DNA of 64,000 bases from Pseudoxanthomonas sp. PXM01 (GCF_014851815.1 NZ_JACVAJ010000003.1:310001-374000); one strand, 5' to 3'. Shown: positions 1 through 8,207, numbered from the stretch's first letter. The notes: generated by a model from the sequence alone, not told the origin. Translations and numbers: made by a program.

Positions 1-54
1 ATCATCGGCTCCGTCGTGTCGCGAGGGTGGATCCGCGACGTCGCTTCCGATGAT
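1..54. repeat. Imperfect inverted repeat at the window edge
   Basis: The left arm begins ATCATCGG and runs to TCGCG. The right arm runs from CGCGACGTCG to CCGATGAT. They pair over about 20 bp with two small mismatches around an eight-base loop. It lies just past the stop codon of the leftward gene and could act as its terminator, though no T tract follows. The CGCGACGTCGCT stretch resembles the REP-like palindromes elsewhere in the window, so it may be a diverged copy. Confidence 0.5.
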
Positions 55-590
55 CAGGGTTGGCCGATGCGCATGTCTACATCGGCCGTGCAGGGGGCGA
101 TGGCGGAGAAGGTCTGCGCCGTGTCATGCATGAGCGGGTGCTCCGACTGCGTGGAGACGATCCGGGTGACGTTGCCGTCCCCATCCTGCGCATGCAGCAA
201 CGCAAACGGCGGATGGTAGGCCGCGCCGGCGCGCAACTTCGAACGGTTGTGCATCACCGCATAGGCGCGATCACGGTAGGCGCGGAGTTCCAGATCGAGC
301 GCGGGGCACGTCGAGCGTTCGAGCACCTGGCTGCAGGTCAGCTGTCGTCCTGCGGCGTAGTAGGTGATCCGCTCCGTGCCTTCGCGCGTCGGAATCCCGG
401 GGACGCCAAGGTGATGGGTGGTGCCGACGATGAGGAATTTCGCGCCCCAGTCGCTGCCTGTGCCAACGATCAGCCCGAGGGGCGTAGGTGTTTCGCGCGT
501 CGCTGCAAGTGCCGTGGCGGCTTCATCGCCGGCGACGCAATGTGGAGTGATTGGTGTTGTTGCGGCAAGCAGAAGGGCAAACAGGTTCAT
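54..590 (-). CDS. Hypothetical secreted protein, 178 aa
   Basis: I do not recognise a family. The N-terminus (MNLFALLLAATTPITPHCVAG) looks like a short signal peptide, so the product is probably periplasmic. The mature part has scattered cysteines (near residues 80, 89 and 167) that could form disulfides, and no evident catalytic motif. A TGGAG ribosome-binding site sits about five bases before the ATG, which supports this start. An overlapping rightward frame (60-686) is also open but lacks a good start context, so I prefer the leftward gene. The next gene to the right is divergent across a 315-bp gap. Confidence 0.55.
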   Translation of the reverse strand: MNLFALLLAATTPITPHCVAGDEAATALAATRETPTPLGLIVGTGSDWGAKFLIVGTTHHLGVPGIPTREGTERITYYAAGRQLTCSQVLERSTCPALDLELRAYRDRAYAVMHNRSKLRAGAAYHPPFALLHAQDGDGNVTRIVSTQSEHPLMHDTAQTFSAIAPCTADVDMRIGQP

Positions 591-905
591 GTGGGCTCCA
601 TCCCGTCCATTGGTACTGTCGTACTGCCTGGCAGCCGCGTATCCGTCACGGGCGGCCGCTCAGACGGTCAGCGTACTCCGCGTTAGCGTGGCTAGGAATA
701 CCTCCGCAGTTCCCAGCGTGGCCCGTCGTCAACTCACAGCGACACCCGCAAGGATCGCGCGGTCCACCAGCGAGCCGTCTGCCTATGAACCAGCGGATCA
801 TGGCGCATGCGGACCGTCGATGTTGACGCGGTCACAACGATTCTTTCGCGTGCCGTACGCGGCAGGGAGTCTACGGTGAACTTCCTTTCCCACGGGAGTC
901 TTCCC
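591..905. other. Intergenic region with no recognised gene
   Basis: This 315-bp spacer lies between two divergent genes. Several frames are open across it, as expected in GC-rich DNA, but none has a convincing start, ribosome-binding site or recognisable product. It presumably holds the promoters of both flanking genes. I see no clear operator or hairpin. Confidence 0.5.
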
Positions 906-1472
906 ATGAGCCACCTGACCGGAAAACGCGTCGCCATCCTCGCCACCGACGGCTTCGAGCAGTCCGAACTGACCGAGCCGATGCGCGCGTTGAAGGAACA
1001 CGCGGCCGAGGTCGACATCGTCTCCCTGGAAAGCGGCCGCATCCAGGGCTTCAAGCACTTCGACAAGGGCGAACAGGTCGAGGTCGACCACGTCCTGTCC
1101 GACGTCAGCGCGCAGGATTACGACGCGCTGGTCATTCCTGGCGGGCTGTTCAATCCCGATGCCTTGCGCGTCGACGACCAGGCGCTCGCGTTCACCCGCG
1201 GCTTCTTCGAGGCCGGCAAGCCGGTCGGTGCGATCTGCCATGGTCCGTGGGTACTGGCCAACGCCGACGTACTGAAAGGCCGCACCATCACCTCGGTGCC
1301 GAACATCCGCAAGGATCTTGAGAACGCCGGCGCCACCTGGAAGGACGATGAGGTCGTCGTCGACAAGGGACTGGTCACCAGCCGCACGCCGAAGGACCTG
1401 CCTGCCTTCTGCGCGAAGCTGGTGGAAGAAATCGCAGAGGGTAAGCACGGTGGCCAGCGTCGCTCGGCCTGA
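906..1472 (+). CDS. DJ-1/PfpI family protein (YhbO/PfpI-like, class I glutamine amidotransferase fold)
   Basis: The 188-residue product is a DJ-1/PfpI superfamily protein. In bacteria these act in general stress defence (YhbO-type glyoxalase, deglycase or chaperone claims) or, rarely, proteolysis. It has the nucleophile elbow Cys111-His112 in GAICHGPWVL, the conserved acidic partner Glu18 in TDGFEQSEL, and the PGG turn near residue 78. It has no signal peptide, so it is cytoplasmic. I chose the internal ATG because the protein then begins directly at the first beta strand (KRVAILATDGFE). The 33 upstream codons of the open frame look non-coding. It appears to be a single-gene unit. The exact substrate cannot be told from sequence. 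Confidence 0.9.
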   Translation: MSHLTGKRVAILATDGFEQSELTEPMRALKEHAAEVDIVSLESGRIQGFKHFDKGEQVEVDHVLSDVSAQDYDALVIPGGLFNPDALRVDDQALAFTRGFFEAGKPVGAICHGPWVLANADVLKGRTITSVPNIRKDLENAGATWKDDEVVVDKGLVTSRTPKDLPAFCAKLVEEIAEGKHGGQRRSA

Positions 1473-1493
1473 TCCGCGCCGACACCGCGGCCG

Positions 1494-1892
1494 TCAGCGC
1501 CGCGGTGCTTCCGGTGTCTCGACGGCCGGCGTGCAGCGGGGCAGCGGCAACGGCCCATACACCTTGGTGGTGCCGGCGAAGCCGCCTTGTTGGATCACGT
1601 AGACCGCACGTGCGCGCTCGTCGATATGCACGAAGTGCGCATAGCCATCCGCGACCTGCCCGGTATCCGATAACGGCCGCTCCTGCGCCAGCATCAGGTC
1701 CTGTGATGGCGCGTCCACCACGGGCCACGGCTGCTGGATGCCGTACGGACTGACGAACGGCTTGAGTCGCATGCGCGCACAGTCGCCGAGGGGATCCGGG
1801 GAGACCTCGAGAAGCGGCACGATATGAAGGAAACGGTTGTCCGCGCCGGACGACAGCGCGAGGGCGAGCAGCACAAGAGACGGCAGAGTCAC
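1494..1892 (-). CDS. Hypothetical secreted protein, 132 aa, second gene of a two-gene unit
   Basis: Unrecognised family. I chose a GTG start because it overlaps the stop of the upstream gene as GTGA, the usual sign of translational coupling, and places a plausible signal peptide (residues 1-19, MTLPSLVLLALALSSGADN with GTG read as Met) at the N-terminus. The mature protein has two cysteines (near residues 38 and 117) and no known motif. The first 33 codons of the longer open frame read through the neighbour's end and are unlikely to be used. The pairing with the upstream secreted protein suggests a joint periplasmic role, but the function is unknown. Confidence 0.5.
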   Translation of the reverse strand: MTLPSLVLLALALSSGADNRFLHIVPLLEVSPDPLGDCARMRLKPFVSPYGIQQPWPVVDAPSQDLMLAQERPLSDTGQVADGYAHFVHIDERARAVYVIQQGGFAGTTKVYGPLPLPRCTPAVETPEAPRR

Positions 1893-2737
1893 GGGCTTTC
1901 CTTCTCGTCGCGCGAGGTCATCGTCACCCTGCCATTCTCGATCTTCCACAGGCCGGCAGAGGTTCCCACGAACATCGGAGTGCGTGCCCACAGGCTCCAG
2001 AACACGTGGACTTCAGTGGGCGCCGGATCGAGCAGATGCGTGATCATCATGGCCACGGTCTCGCTGTCCTTCTCCCCATGCCGCCCCGCCAGCGCGATGC
2101 AGCTGCGCGTGAAAGGCCGCTGCCGGACGATCTTCTGACCAGCAGCATCCAGGTCCAGCCTGTAACTGCCGCCGATGGGAACCACGCCCTGCTTTGTCGT
2201 TCCCGGCAGCAGATACGCGATCCAGCCGCCGCCTTCGCGCGGATCGGCCAACACCACAGTGTTGTAGCTGCGGGAACATGGAGCGAACTCCGCATGGGCC
2301 GCCGTGTTGCGTGCACGTGCGGCGCCGAGTTCATAAGGTGTCAGCGTGGCGGGCTCGGCCAACGCCTGGGCGTCGCCGATGACGCGGCCCTCGCTGCCCA
2401 CCGTCACGCGATAGCGCGCACGCGGCTCCGCGTCGCTGCTCAGGAAGGTCACCGCGATGCCTTCATCCCGCTGTTCGGTAATCCAGCCGCCCAGGCGTCC
2501 CTGCTTGCCGTCCTGACGGAACGCCTTCAGCGTCATCACGGCATCGGAGGCGACGGCGGCGGCCTGGTCATGCAGGTAGATCGCCCGCCCGGTGGCTTCC
2601 GCGTCCAGAAGGGCTTGCGCGATCTGCGCATCGTCCATCGGCGCAGGTGCGTCCTCCTGCGCAAGCACCAGGGATGGACAGGCCAAGGCGGACAACAGCC
2701 AGACGGCACGGACGGCGATGCGCTTCATTCCCTGCAT
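1889..2737 (-). CDS. Hypothetical secreted protein, 282 aa
   Basis: Unrecognised family. The N-terminus (MQGMKRIAVRAVWLLSALAC...LVLAQ) is a typical signal peptide with cleavage expected after the AQ near residue 27, so the product is likely periplasmic. A GGAG motif seven bases before the first ATG supports this start over the second ATG three codons on. The C-terminal part alternates short hydrophobic strands and turns, suggesting a beta-rich fold, with a cysteine pair around residues 153 and 213. The downstream gene overlaps by four bases. The upstream neighbour is divergent 78 bp away. Confidence 0.6.
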   Translation of the reverse strand: MQGMKRIAVRAVWLLSALACPSLVLAQEDAPAPMDDAQIAQALLDAEATGRAIYLHDQAAAVASDAVMTLKAFRQDGKQGRLGGWITEQRDEGIAVTFLSSDAEPRARYRVTVGSEGRVIGDAQALAEPATLTPYELGAARARNTAAHAEFAPCSRSYNTVVLADPREGGGWIAYLLPGTTKQGVVPIGGSYRLDLDAAGQKIVRQRPFTRSCIALAGRHGEKDSETVAMMITHLLDPAPTEVHVFWSLWARTPMFVGTSAGLWKIENGRVTMTSRDEKESP

Positions 2738-2815
2738 GGTCGAACTCCCTCTCCCCGATGGAGCGCGACGTTACCGCAGTTCCTATACTGGTGCGAGTCG
2801 AACCGGAAGACCGCC

Positions 2816-3655
2816 ATGCCCCTGCTGCGCTCCCTGCTGATCGGGACGATCCTGGCCGCCGCCACGATGCCTGCCATCGCCGCCGATACCCCCCTGCGCA
2901 TCATGAGTTTCAACATCCGCCTGCCGGTGGAAAGCGATGGCGTGGACTACTGGGAGACGCGCAAGCCGCTGGCGGTGCGCATGCTGCAGGAGCAGCAGCC
3001 GGACGTGATCGGGATGCAGGAACTGGTGAAGATGCAGGCCGACTACCTGGCGAAGGCATTGCCGCAGTACGCCTGGTTCGGTCGCGGGCGCGATGCCGAT
3101 GGCGGCGGCGAACACATGGGCGTGTTCTATCGCAAGGACCGGCTGAAGGTGGTCGAGTCCGGCGACTTCTGGCTGTCCGATACGCCCGACGTGCCCGGCA
3201 GCATCACCTGGCAGCATCTGTATCCGCGCATGGTCACGTGGGCGCTGTTCGAGCAGCGCCGCGATGGCAAGCGCTTCTATCTGTTCAATACGCACCTGCC
3301 GTACCGCGACCAGGACGAAGCGGCGCGCGTGAAAGGGGCGACGGCCATCGCCGCGCGTCTGGCCACGCTGCCGGCCGGCGTGCCGGTGGTGCTGATCGGC
3401 GACTTCAACACCGCGCCGGACAGCGAAGTGCACGCGGTGCTTGCGCGCACGTTGCAGGACGCTTGGACGACCGCGCCGCGCGTCGAAGGCAGCGACGCGA
3501 CGTTCCACGGCTTCACCGGCAAGGCCGACAAACGCATCGACTGGATCTTCGTGAAGGGCGCACAGCCCGAGTCGATCGCCTCGGTGACGACTCGCTGGGA
3601 TCAGCGCTATCCGTCCGACCATTTCCCGTTGGTGGTGGCACTGCGGTTGCCGTAG
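2816..3655 (+). CDS. Secreted endonuclease/exonuclease/phosphatase family protein
   Basis: The 279-residue protein has a signal peptide (residues 1-22, ending AIAA) followed by a complete DNase I-like fold. Family motifs are visible in order: the metal-site Asn in MSFNIR (residue 33), Glu69 in IGMQEL, the catalytic IGDFNTAP block near residue 200, the Asp of DWIFVKG, and the terminal SDHFPLVVAL with its catalytic His. All key residues are present, so it should be an active metal-dependent phosphoesterase exported to the periplasm or outside. Substrates in this superfamily range from nucleic acids to phospholipids and inositol phosphates, so I do not name one. I chose the internal ATG because it starts the signal peptide. 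The longer open frame upstream is antisense to the neighbouring gene. Confidence 0.88.
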   Translation: MPLLRSLLIGTILAAATMPAIAADTPLRIMSFNIRLPVESDGVDYWETRKPLAVRMLQEQQPDVIGMQELVKMQADYLAKALPQYAWFGRGRDADGGGEHMGVFYRKDRLKVVESGDFWLSDTPDVPGSITWQHLYPRMVTWALFEQRRDGKRFYLFNTHLPYRDQDEAARVKGATAIAARLATLPAGVPVVLIGDFNTAPDSEVHAVLARTLQDAWTTAPRVEGSDATFHGFTGKADKRIDWIFVKGAQPESIASVTTRWDQRYPSDHFPLVVALRLP

Positions 3656-3687
3656 CGGCGGAACCGGGAGATCGTGCTCCGAGCGCC

Positions 3688-3989
3688 GTCGATCGGGCTC
3701 GGAAAGCCAGGCGCCAGGCGAAAAGTGCCATCGATGGCACTCGACGAGCCATCGATGGGATTCCGAGGGCGATGGGGTGGCACTTTGAAAGCGATCGATG
3801 GGTTCCGGAAAGCCATCGATCGCTTTCAGCGAGCCATCGATGGGTCTGAATGTGCCATCGATGGCTTTCGATGTGCGATCGATGGGTCTTTGAAACCCAT
3901 CGATGGCATGGGGGAGCTCCGTCGATGGCTTTCCGAGGGCGATCGTTGGCATTCCGCGCTCCATCGATGGAGCGCGGAGCTCCGTCGCC
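3688..3989. repeat. Array of about 15 palindromic ATCGAT cores at a 21-bp period
   Basis: Hexamer cores begin at 3688, 3709, 3730, 3751, about 3772, 3794, 3815, 3836, 3857, 3878, 3899, 3921, 3942, 3963 and 3984, so the step is 21 bp with two single-base shifts. Nine cores are exactly ATCGAT (3730, 3751, 3794-3899 in unbroken 21-bp steps, and 3963). The rest are variants such as GTCGAT and ATCGTT. Several cores extend into longer perfect palindromes: GTGCCATCGATGGCAC at 3725-3740 and a 26-bp one at 3953-3978. Because 21 is divisible by three, several frames stay open on both strands and spell seven-residue repeats such as KAIDGF or HRW. These are by-products, not genes. The period equals two DNA turns, so all cores would face the same side of the helix. 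Confidence 0.9.
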
Positions 3990-4075
3990 GGGCCCTGAGC
4001 CCGGGGCGCAAGGCTCAACGTGAGACGAACGGAGCACTGAGCGCCATCGAGCGGTGCCGTGCGTCAGGTGAGTCC

Positions 4076-4224
4076 GCGCGTTGGCCCCCTCACCCCAACC
4101 CTCTCCCCCGCAAGCGGGGTAGAGGGGCATTTCGCCGTAGCGGGATCATCGACGCGGACCTTCCGATGGGTCGCCCCTTCTCCCCCGGCACGGGGGAGAG
4201 GGCTGGGGTGAGGGGGCGAGCGCG
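4076..4224. repeat. Long intergenic inverted repeat (CCCCCTCACCCCA family)
   Basis: The left arm, containing CCCCCTCACCCCAACCCTC, pairs with a right arm containing GAGGGCTGGGGTGAGGGGG about 80 bp away, with few mismatches over roughly 34 bp. Two smaller hairpins lie inside (CCCCCGCAAGCGGGG and CCCCCGGCACGGGGG). Sequences of this type are widespread between genes in gammaproteobacteria and are usually treated as non-autonomous palindromic repeats. A partial relative lies at 8764-8806. Confidence 0.75.
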
Positions 4225-4254
4225 GAAGATCAGGACCCGCGGCATTCCCACAAC

Positions 4255-4282
4255 GAAAACGGCCCCTCGCGGGGCCGTCTTT
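4255..4282 (-). terminator. Rho-independent terminator of the M16 peptidase unit
   Basis: Read leftward, the stem ACGGCCCC/GGGGCCGT closes on a short GC loop and is followed by TTTTCG. It lies about 30 bp beyond the stop codon of the leftward small membrane protein. Confidence 0.8.
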
Positions 4283-4309
4283 GCATGTCGAGATATCACG
4301 CCTGCGCGA

Positions 4310-4585
4310 TCAGCGCGGCGGCGGTCCGAACTTCCGCTCCGCGATGAACCACATCGCGCCGCCCCAGATCAGGCCGCAGACGGGGAAGCCGATCAGGGCG
4401 GCGATCAGCAACGGCACGAACTCCCGCTCGGTGAACACCGTCATCAGTCCGCACCACAGCAAGGCGGTGGGGACACCCCAGCCGAGCACGCCGCGCAGCA
4501 GGATGAAGCGCAGCGGTCCCTGGTCGCGGATTTTCTGCCAGCGGGCAAGCGAGGCCTCGCGCTTGGCGTCGGTTTCAATCGTCAT
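4310..4585 (-). CDS. Small integral membrane protein, 91 aa
   Basis: Unrecognised family. The first 26 residues are charged and likely cytoplasmic (MTIETDAKREASLARWQKIR). Two hydrophobic helices follow, at about residues 28-52 and 57-82, and the tail is basic and proline-rich. The ATG overlaps the stop of the upstream M16 peptidase as ATGA, so the two are translated together and a terminator follows. A role linked to the peptidase is possible only by position. The start is set by the overlap. The longer open frame is antisense-like read-through of the peptidase gene. Confidence 0.7.
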   Translation of the reverse strand: MTIETDAKREASLARWQKIRDQGPLRFILLRGVLGWGVPTALLWCGLMTVFTEREFVPLLIAALIGFPVCGLIWGGAMWFIAERKFGPPPR

Positions 4586-7371
4586 GGCGTGCCTCCCGAG
4601 GTCGCCGCTGCGCCCGTCGCCTTCTTCGCGAAATCGCCCGCCACGAACACGCTCAGCGCCTCCGGCTTCAGGTACTTGCGGATCGCCGCGTTGACCTGCT
4701 CGCGCGTCAGCGCGGCGTACTTCGCATCCAGGTCGCTGGTGAACTGCATGGTGCGGCCGAAGTACAGCTGGTCGGTCAGCATGCCGGCGATGGTGCCGTC
4801 CTCGGCGCGGGCCTGCTGGCGTTCGGTCAGCGTGCCGGCCACCGCGTCCTTCAGTTCCTCCGCGGTGATGCCGTCCTTCAGCAGCCTGTCCAGCTCTTCG
4901 CGCACCAGCGCTTCCACCTTGGCCATGTTCTCCGGCGCGGCGATGGCCTGCACAGTGAAGCTGCCGGCATCGTCCTTGCCGCTGCGGCTGTCGTCGGCGC
5001 GGATGCCGCTGGAGACGCCGTAGCTGAGGCCTTCCTGCTGACGGATGCGGTCGCCCAGGCGCGACTTCAGCGCACCGCCGCCGAAGATGCGGTTGGCCAC
5101 GATCATCGCGGGATAGTCGGCGTCGGTCACGCGCAGCGACAGGTTCTGCCGCGCCAGCAGCACGGCGTTGGGCTTGTCCGGCGTTTCGAAGCGCTGCTGC
5201 TTCGCCGCGACGTCCGTGTAGCGCGTGTCGATGGACGCGTACGGCTTGCCCGCCTGCCAACCGGCGAACAGCTGTTCGAGCTGCGCGCGCACGGCGACCG
5301 GATCGAAGTCGCCGACGATGGCGATCTCGCCTTCGGAGGTGCCGTAGATGTCGCGATGGAACGCGCGCACGTCGTCCAGCTTCAGCGTCTTCATCAAGGC
5401 GATGGATTCGTCCAGCGTGCGGGTGCGCAGCGGATGGCCGGCCGGCCACGGGTCGAAATACTGCCCCAGTGCGCGGCCGGCGATCGCGCCCGGTTCCTGG
5501 CGCGAGGCCTCCATGCCGGTCAGCGCCTGCACGCGCAGCTGTTCGAACTCCGCCTCCGGGAACGCCGGGTTGCGCAGCACGTCGGCGGCCAGCGCCAGCG
5601 CGTCGGCCAGGTGCTCGCGTCGCGTCTGCAGGCCGATGGCCGCCCCCTGCAGGCTGCCGCTGATGTTGCCCTGCGTCTTCAGCTGTTCCATGCGCTGGTC
5701 GATCTGCGTGCGCGTCAGCGTCTTGCTGCCACGCATCAGCATCGCGCCGGCCATGCCGGCGGCGCCCTCGCGGCCGGTCAGCGCGGCCTCGTCGGCGAAG
5801 CGGAAGTTGGCGTCGACGATCACCGTGCCGCCACGCGTCTTCTTCGGCAGCAGCGATACGCGCAGCGCCTTGCCGAGCGTGAAAGTCTGCGTGCGCGACT
5901 CGATGTTCTGCGGCGAGGGATCGAACTGCTCGCCCGCACTGACCGCGGCACGACCGGTGTAGCCGTCCACCAGCGTGGCGACGGCGGGCGCGGCGGGAAT
6001 CTCCACACGGTCCGGCGTCTCGCTGGGAATGAAACGGCCCAGCGTGCGGTTGCTCGACTTCAGGTAGGCGGCGGCGACGCGGTTGACGTCGGCGGCGGTG
6101 ACCTTGTCGATGGCATCGCGGCTGGTGAACAGCAGGCGCCAGTCGCCGGCCGACTGGAATTCCGACAGGCCCATGCCGACCGCGTTGACGTCGGTGAAGT
6201 ACAGGTCGTACGCGTTGCCGATGCGTTGCCTGGCTTCATCGACTTCCTGCTGGGTGATCGGGTGCGACGCGATCTGTTCGACCTGCTTCAGCAGCTCGGC
6301 TTCGGTCTTCTTCGCATCGCCGTCGGCCGGAATCACGGCCACGACCGTCATCAGGCCCGGATCGCGCATCGATTCGCTGTTGGCGCCGCTGCCCGCGGCC
6401 AGCTTGCCCTCGACCAGCGCCTTGTGCAGGCGGCCGCCCGGCGTGTGGCCCAGCACGTTCGCCAGCACGCTCAGCGGCGCGTTGTCGGCATGCGCGACGG
6501 CGGGCACGTGGTAGGCGGCGGCGACCAGGCGCAGGTTGCCGACGCGGCGCACGGTGACCTCGCGCTCGCCGTCCTGCGCGGGCTCGGTGGTGTAGAAGCG
6601 CGGCAGCGGACGGGCGGGCTTCTTCAGCGGGCCGAAGTGGCGGGCGACGCGCGCCAGCACGTCGGCGGTGTCGAGGCGGCCGGCGAGGATCAGCGTGGCG
6701 TTGTCCGGCTGGTACCACTGGCGGTAGAACGCCTGCAGCTTGTCGATCGGCACGCCTTCCACGTCGCTGCGCGCGCCGATGGTGGTGTTGCCGTAGTTGT
6801 GCCACAGGAACGCGGTGGAGCGGATGCGCTGGAACAGCACGCCGCCGGGGTTGTTCTCGCCGGCCTCCAGCTCGTTGCGGACCACGGTCATCTCGCTGTC
6901 GAGATCCTTCTTCGCGACGTTGGAATGGACCATGCGGTCCGCTTCCATCTTCAGCACCCACTCCAAGGTGTCGTTGTTCGCGGGGAACGAGGCGAAGTAG
7001 TTGGTGCGGTCCAGGCCGGTGGTGGCGTTGAAGTCGATGCCGCGCTTCTTCATCTCGCCGCTGATGTCGGACTGCGTGGGCGTGCCTTTGAACAGCAGGT
7101 GTTCCAGCAGGTGCGCCATGCCGGTATCGCCGTAGTTCTCGTGCACCGAGCCCACCTGGTAGACCAGGTTGACGGTCACGGTGGGCTTGGTGGCATCGGG
7201 GAACAGCAGCACGCGCAGGCCGTTGGCCAGGGTGTATTCGCTGATGCCCTCGATGCTGGGGCCGGCGGCGACGCCCTTCGGCAACGCGGTCTGCGCCTGC
7301 AGCGTGACGGGATGACCCAGGGCCAGCGTGACGGCCAGTCCGAGTGCGACAATGAAGCGGGGTGACGACAT
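4582..7371 (-). CDS. Two-domain M16 family zinc metallopeptidase (insulinase/pitrilysin-like), periplasmic
   Basis: The 929-residue protein starts with a signal peptide (residues 1-27, ending LQAQ) and contains two M16 repeats. The N-terminal half carries the inverted zinc motif H87-LLE-H91 and, some 75 residues on, the third ligand in NELEAGEN, so it is the active half. The C-terminal half lacks HxxEH and has the usual substrate-clamp role (the RQQEGLSYGVSSG segment near residue 800 is characteristic). Double-length M16 proteins in proteobacterial periplasms degrade peptides. I chose the ATG that begins the signal peptide. The first ATG of the open frame would overlap the divergent truC-like gene. 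It leads a two-gene unit with the small membrane protein. Confidence 0.92.
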   Translation of the reverse strand: MSSPRFIVALGLAVTLALGHPVTLQAQTALPKGVAAGPSIEGISEYTLANGLRVLLFPDATKPTVTVNLVYQVGSVHENYGDTGMAHLLEHLLFKGTPTQSDISGEMKKRGIDFNATTGLDRTNYFASFPANNDTLEWVLKMEADRMVHSNVAKKDLDSEMTVVRNELEAGENNPGGVLFQRIRSTAFLWHNYGNTTIGARSDVEGVPIDKLQAFYRQWYQPDNATLILAGRLDTADVLARVARHFGPLKKPARPLPRFYTTEPAQDGEREVTVRRVGNLRLVAAAYHVPAVAHADNAPLSVLANVLGHTPGGRLHKALVEGKLAAGSGANSESMRDPGLMTVVAVIPADGDAKKTEAELLKQVEQIASHPITQQEVDEARQRIGNAYDLYFTDVNAVGMGLSEFQSAGDWRLLFTSRDAIDKVTAADVNRVAAAYLKSSNRTLGRFIPSETPDRVEIPAAPAVATLVDGYTGRAAVSAGEQFDPSPQNIESRTQTFTLGKALRVSLLPKKTRGGTVIVDANFRFADEAALTGREGAAGMAGAMLMRGSKTLTRTQIDQRMEQLKTQGNISGSLQGAAIGLQTRREHLADALALAADVLRNPAFPEAEFEQLRVQALTGMEASRQEPGAIAGRALGQYFDPWPAGHPLRTRTLDESIALMKTLKLDDVRAFHRDIYGTSEGEIAIVGDFDPVAVRAQLEQLFAGWQAGKPYASIDTRYTDVAAKQQRFETPDKPNAVLLARQNLSLRVTDADYPAMIVANRIFGGGALKSRLGDRIRQQEGLSYGVSSGIRADDSRSGKDDAGSFTVQAIAAPENMAKVEALVREELDRLLKDGITAEELKDAVAGTLTERQQARAEDGTIAGMLTDQLYFGRTMQFTSDLDAKYAALTREQVNAAIRKYLKPEALSVFVAGDFAKKATGAAATSGGTP

Positions 7372-7453
7372 CCACGATCCTCCAACAGTGCCGCGGGCGT
7401 CCATCGCGTGCGGCGGACCCCGAGTGTCGCAGATTTGCAGGAAAGGTTGATTC

Positions 7454-8182
7454 ATGGATTACGGTGAGACCACGACCGACGACGGCGCACTGCCCGTGCT
7501 GTACGCCGATGCGCAGATCGCGGTGGTGAACAAGCCCGCCGGCGTGATGGCGCATGACAGCAAACTGGCGCGCGGCGAGACCGACTTCGTCGCCGACCGC
7601 CTGCGCGCGCAGTTCGGCAAGCCGATCTTCCTGATCCACCGGCTGGACCGCGCCACCAGCGGCTGCCTGCTGGTGGCGTTCGACCGCGACAGCGCGTCCA
7701 CGCTGGGCAAGGTGCTGATGTCGCGCGAGGTGGAGAAGGATTACCTTGCTGTGTGCCGCGGCTGGCCGGAGTCGGACTTCATCGTCGATCACGCGATCGA
7801 TGGCGGCCCGGGCAAGCCGGAGAAGAAGCCGGCGCTGACGCGCTTCGTGCGGCTGGCGACGGGTGAACTGCCGCTGCCGTCGGGCGAGTTCGAAACCTCA
7901 CGGTACGCCCTGTTGCGCTGCCAGCCGGAAACCGGCCGCTTCCGCCAGATCCGCCGGCACCTCAAGCACGCGTTCCATCACCTGATCGGCGACACCAGCC
8001 ACGGCGATGGCCGCCACAACCGGAACTTCCGCATGCAGGGCGTGCACCGCATGCTGCTGCACGCGGTGCGGCTGGCGTTTCCGCATCCGCTGACCGGCGA
8101 GCGCATCGACGTGGTGGCGCCGCTGGATGCGGAATTCCTAAAGGCGTACGCGCTGTTCGGGTGGGAAGGGGATTTGCGGTAG
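7454..8182 (+). CDS. truC: RluA-family pseudouridine synthase, TruC-like (tRNA U65)
   Basis: This 242-residue cytoplasmic enzyme isomerises uridine to pseudouridine in RNA. The catalytic motif HRLDRATSG places the nucleophile Asp at residue 65. VVNKPAGVMAH near residue 24 and the RQIRRHLKHAFHHLIGD block near residue 165 are the other family landmarks. It lacks an N-terminal S4 domain, and its length matches TruC, which modifies U65 of tRNA-Ile and tRNA-Asp. The RRHLKHAFHHL segment favours TruC over RluA or RluC. It is divergent from the M16 peptidase gene, with 82 bp between starts. The TruC assignment is by similarity of architecture, while the superfamily is certain. Confidence 0.88.
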   Translation: MDYGETTTDDGALPVLYADAQIAVVNKPAGVMAHDSKLARGETDFVADRLRAQFGKPIFLIHRLDRATSGCLLVAFDRDSASTLGKVLMSREVEKDYLAVCRGWPESDFIVDHAIDGGPGKPEKKPALTRFVRLATGELPLPSGEFETSRYALLRCQPETGRFRQIRRHLKHAFHHLIGDTSHGDGRHNRNFRMQGVHRMLLHAVRLAFPHPLTGERIDVVAPLDAEFLKAYALFGWEGDLR

Positions 8183-8207
8183 CGGATCCGTCGGGCGCGG
8201 TGATGGA

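Noticed and set aside
60..686. 208-codon rightward open frame overlapping the first leftward gene
   Set aside because: It has no signal peptide and no good start context. The leftward frame has both a signal peptide and a TGGAG site, though confidence is only moderate.
3688..3989. The 21-bp array as a CRISPR array
   Set aside because: Repeats are about 10-16 bp and variable, and linkers are about 11-15 bp. The period is far too short, there are no cas genes nearby, and the cores are palindromic and imperfect.
3674..5023. Long rightward open frame through the palindromic array and beyond
   Set aside because: It runs through non-coding repeats, two inverted repeats and then antisense to the small membrane protein and the M16 peptidase gene. 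It has no ribosome-binding site or recognisable domain.
5356..7365. 669-codon rightward open frame opposite the M16 peptidase
   Set aside because: It is antisense to a protein with clear family motifs and is Arg/Gly/Ala/Val-rich as expected of a GC-driven shadow frame.
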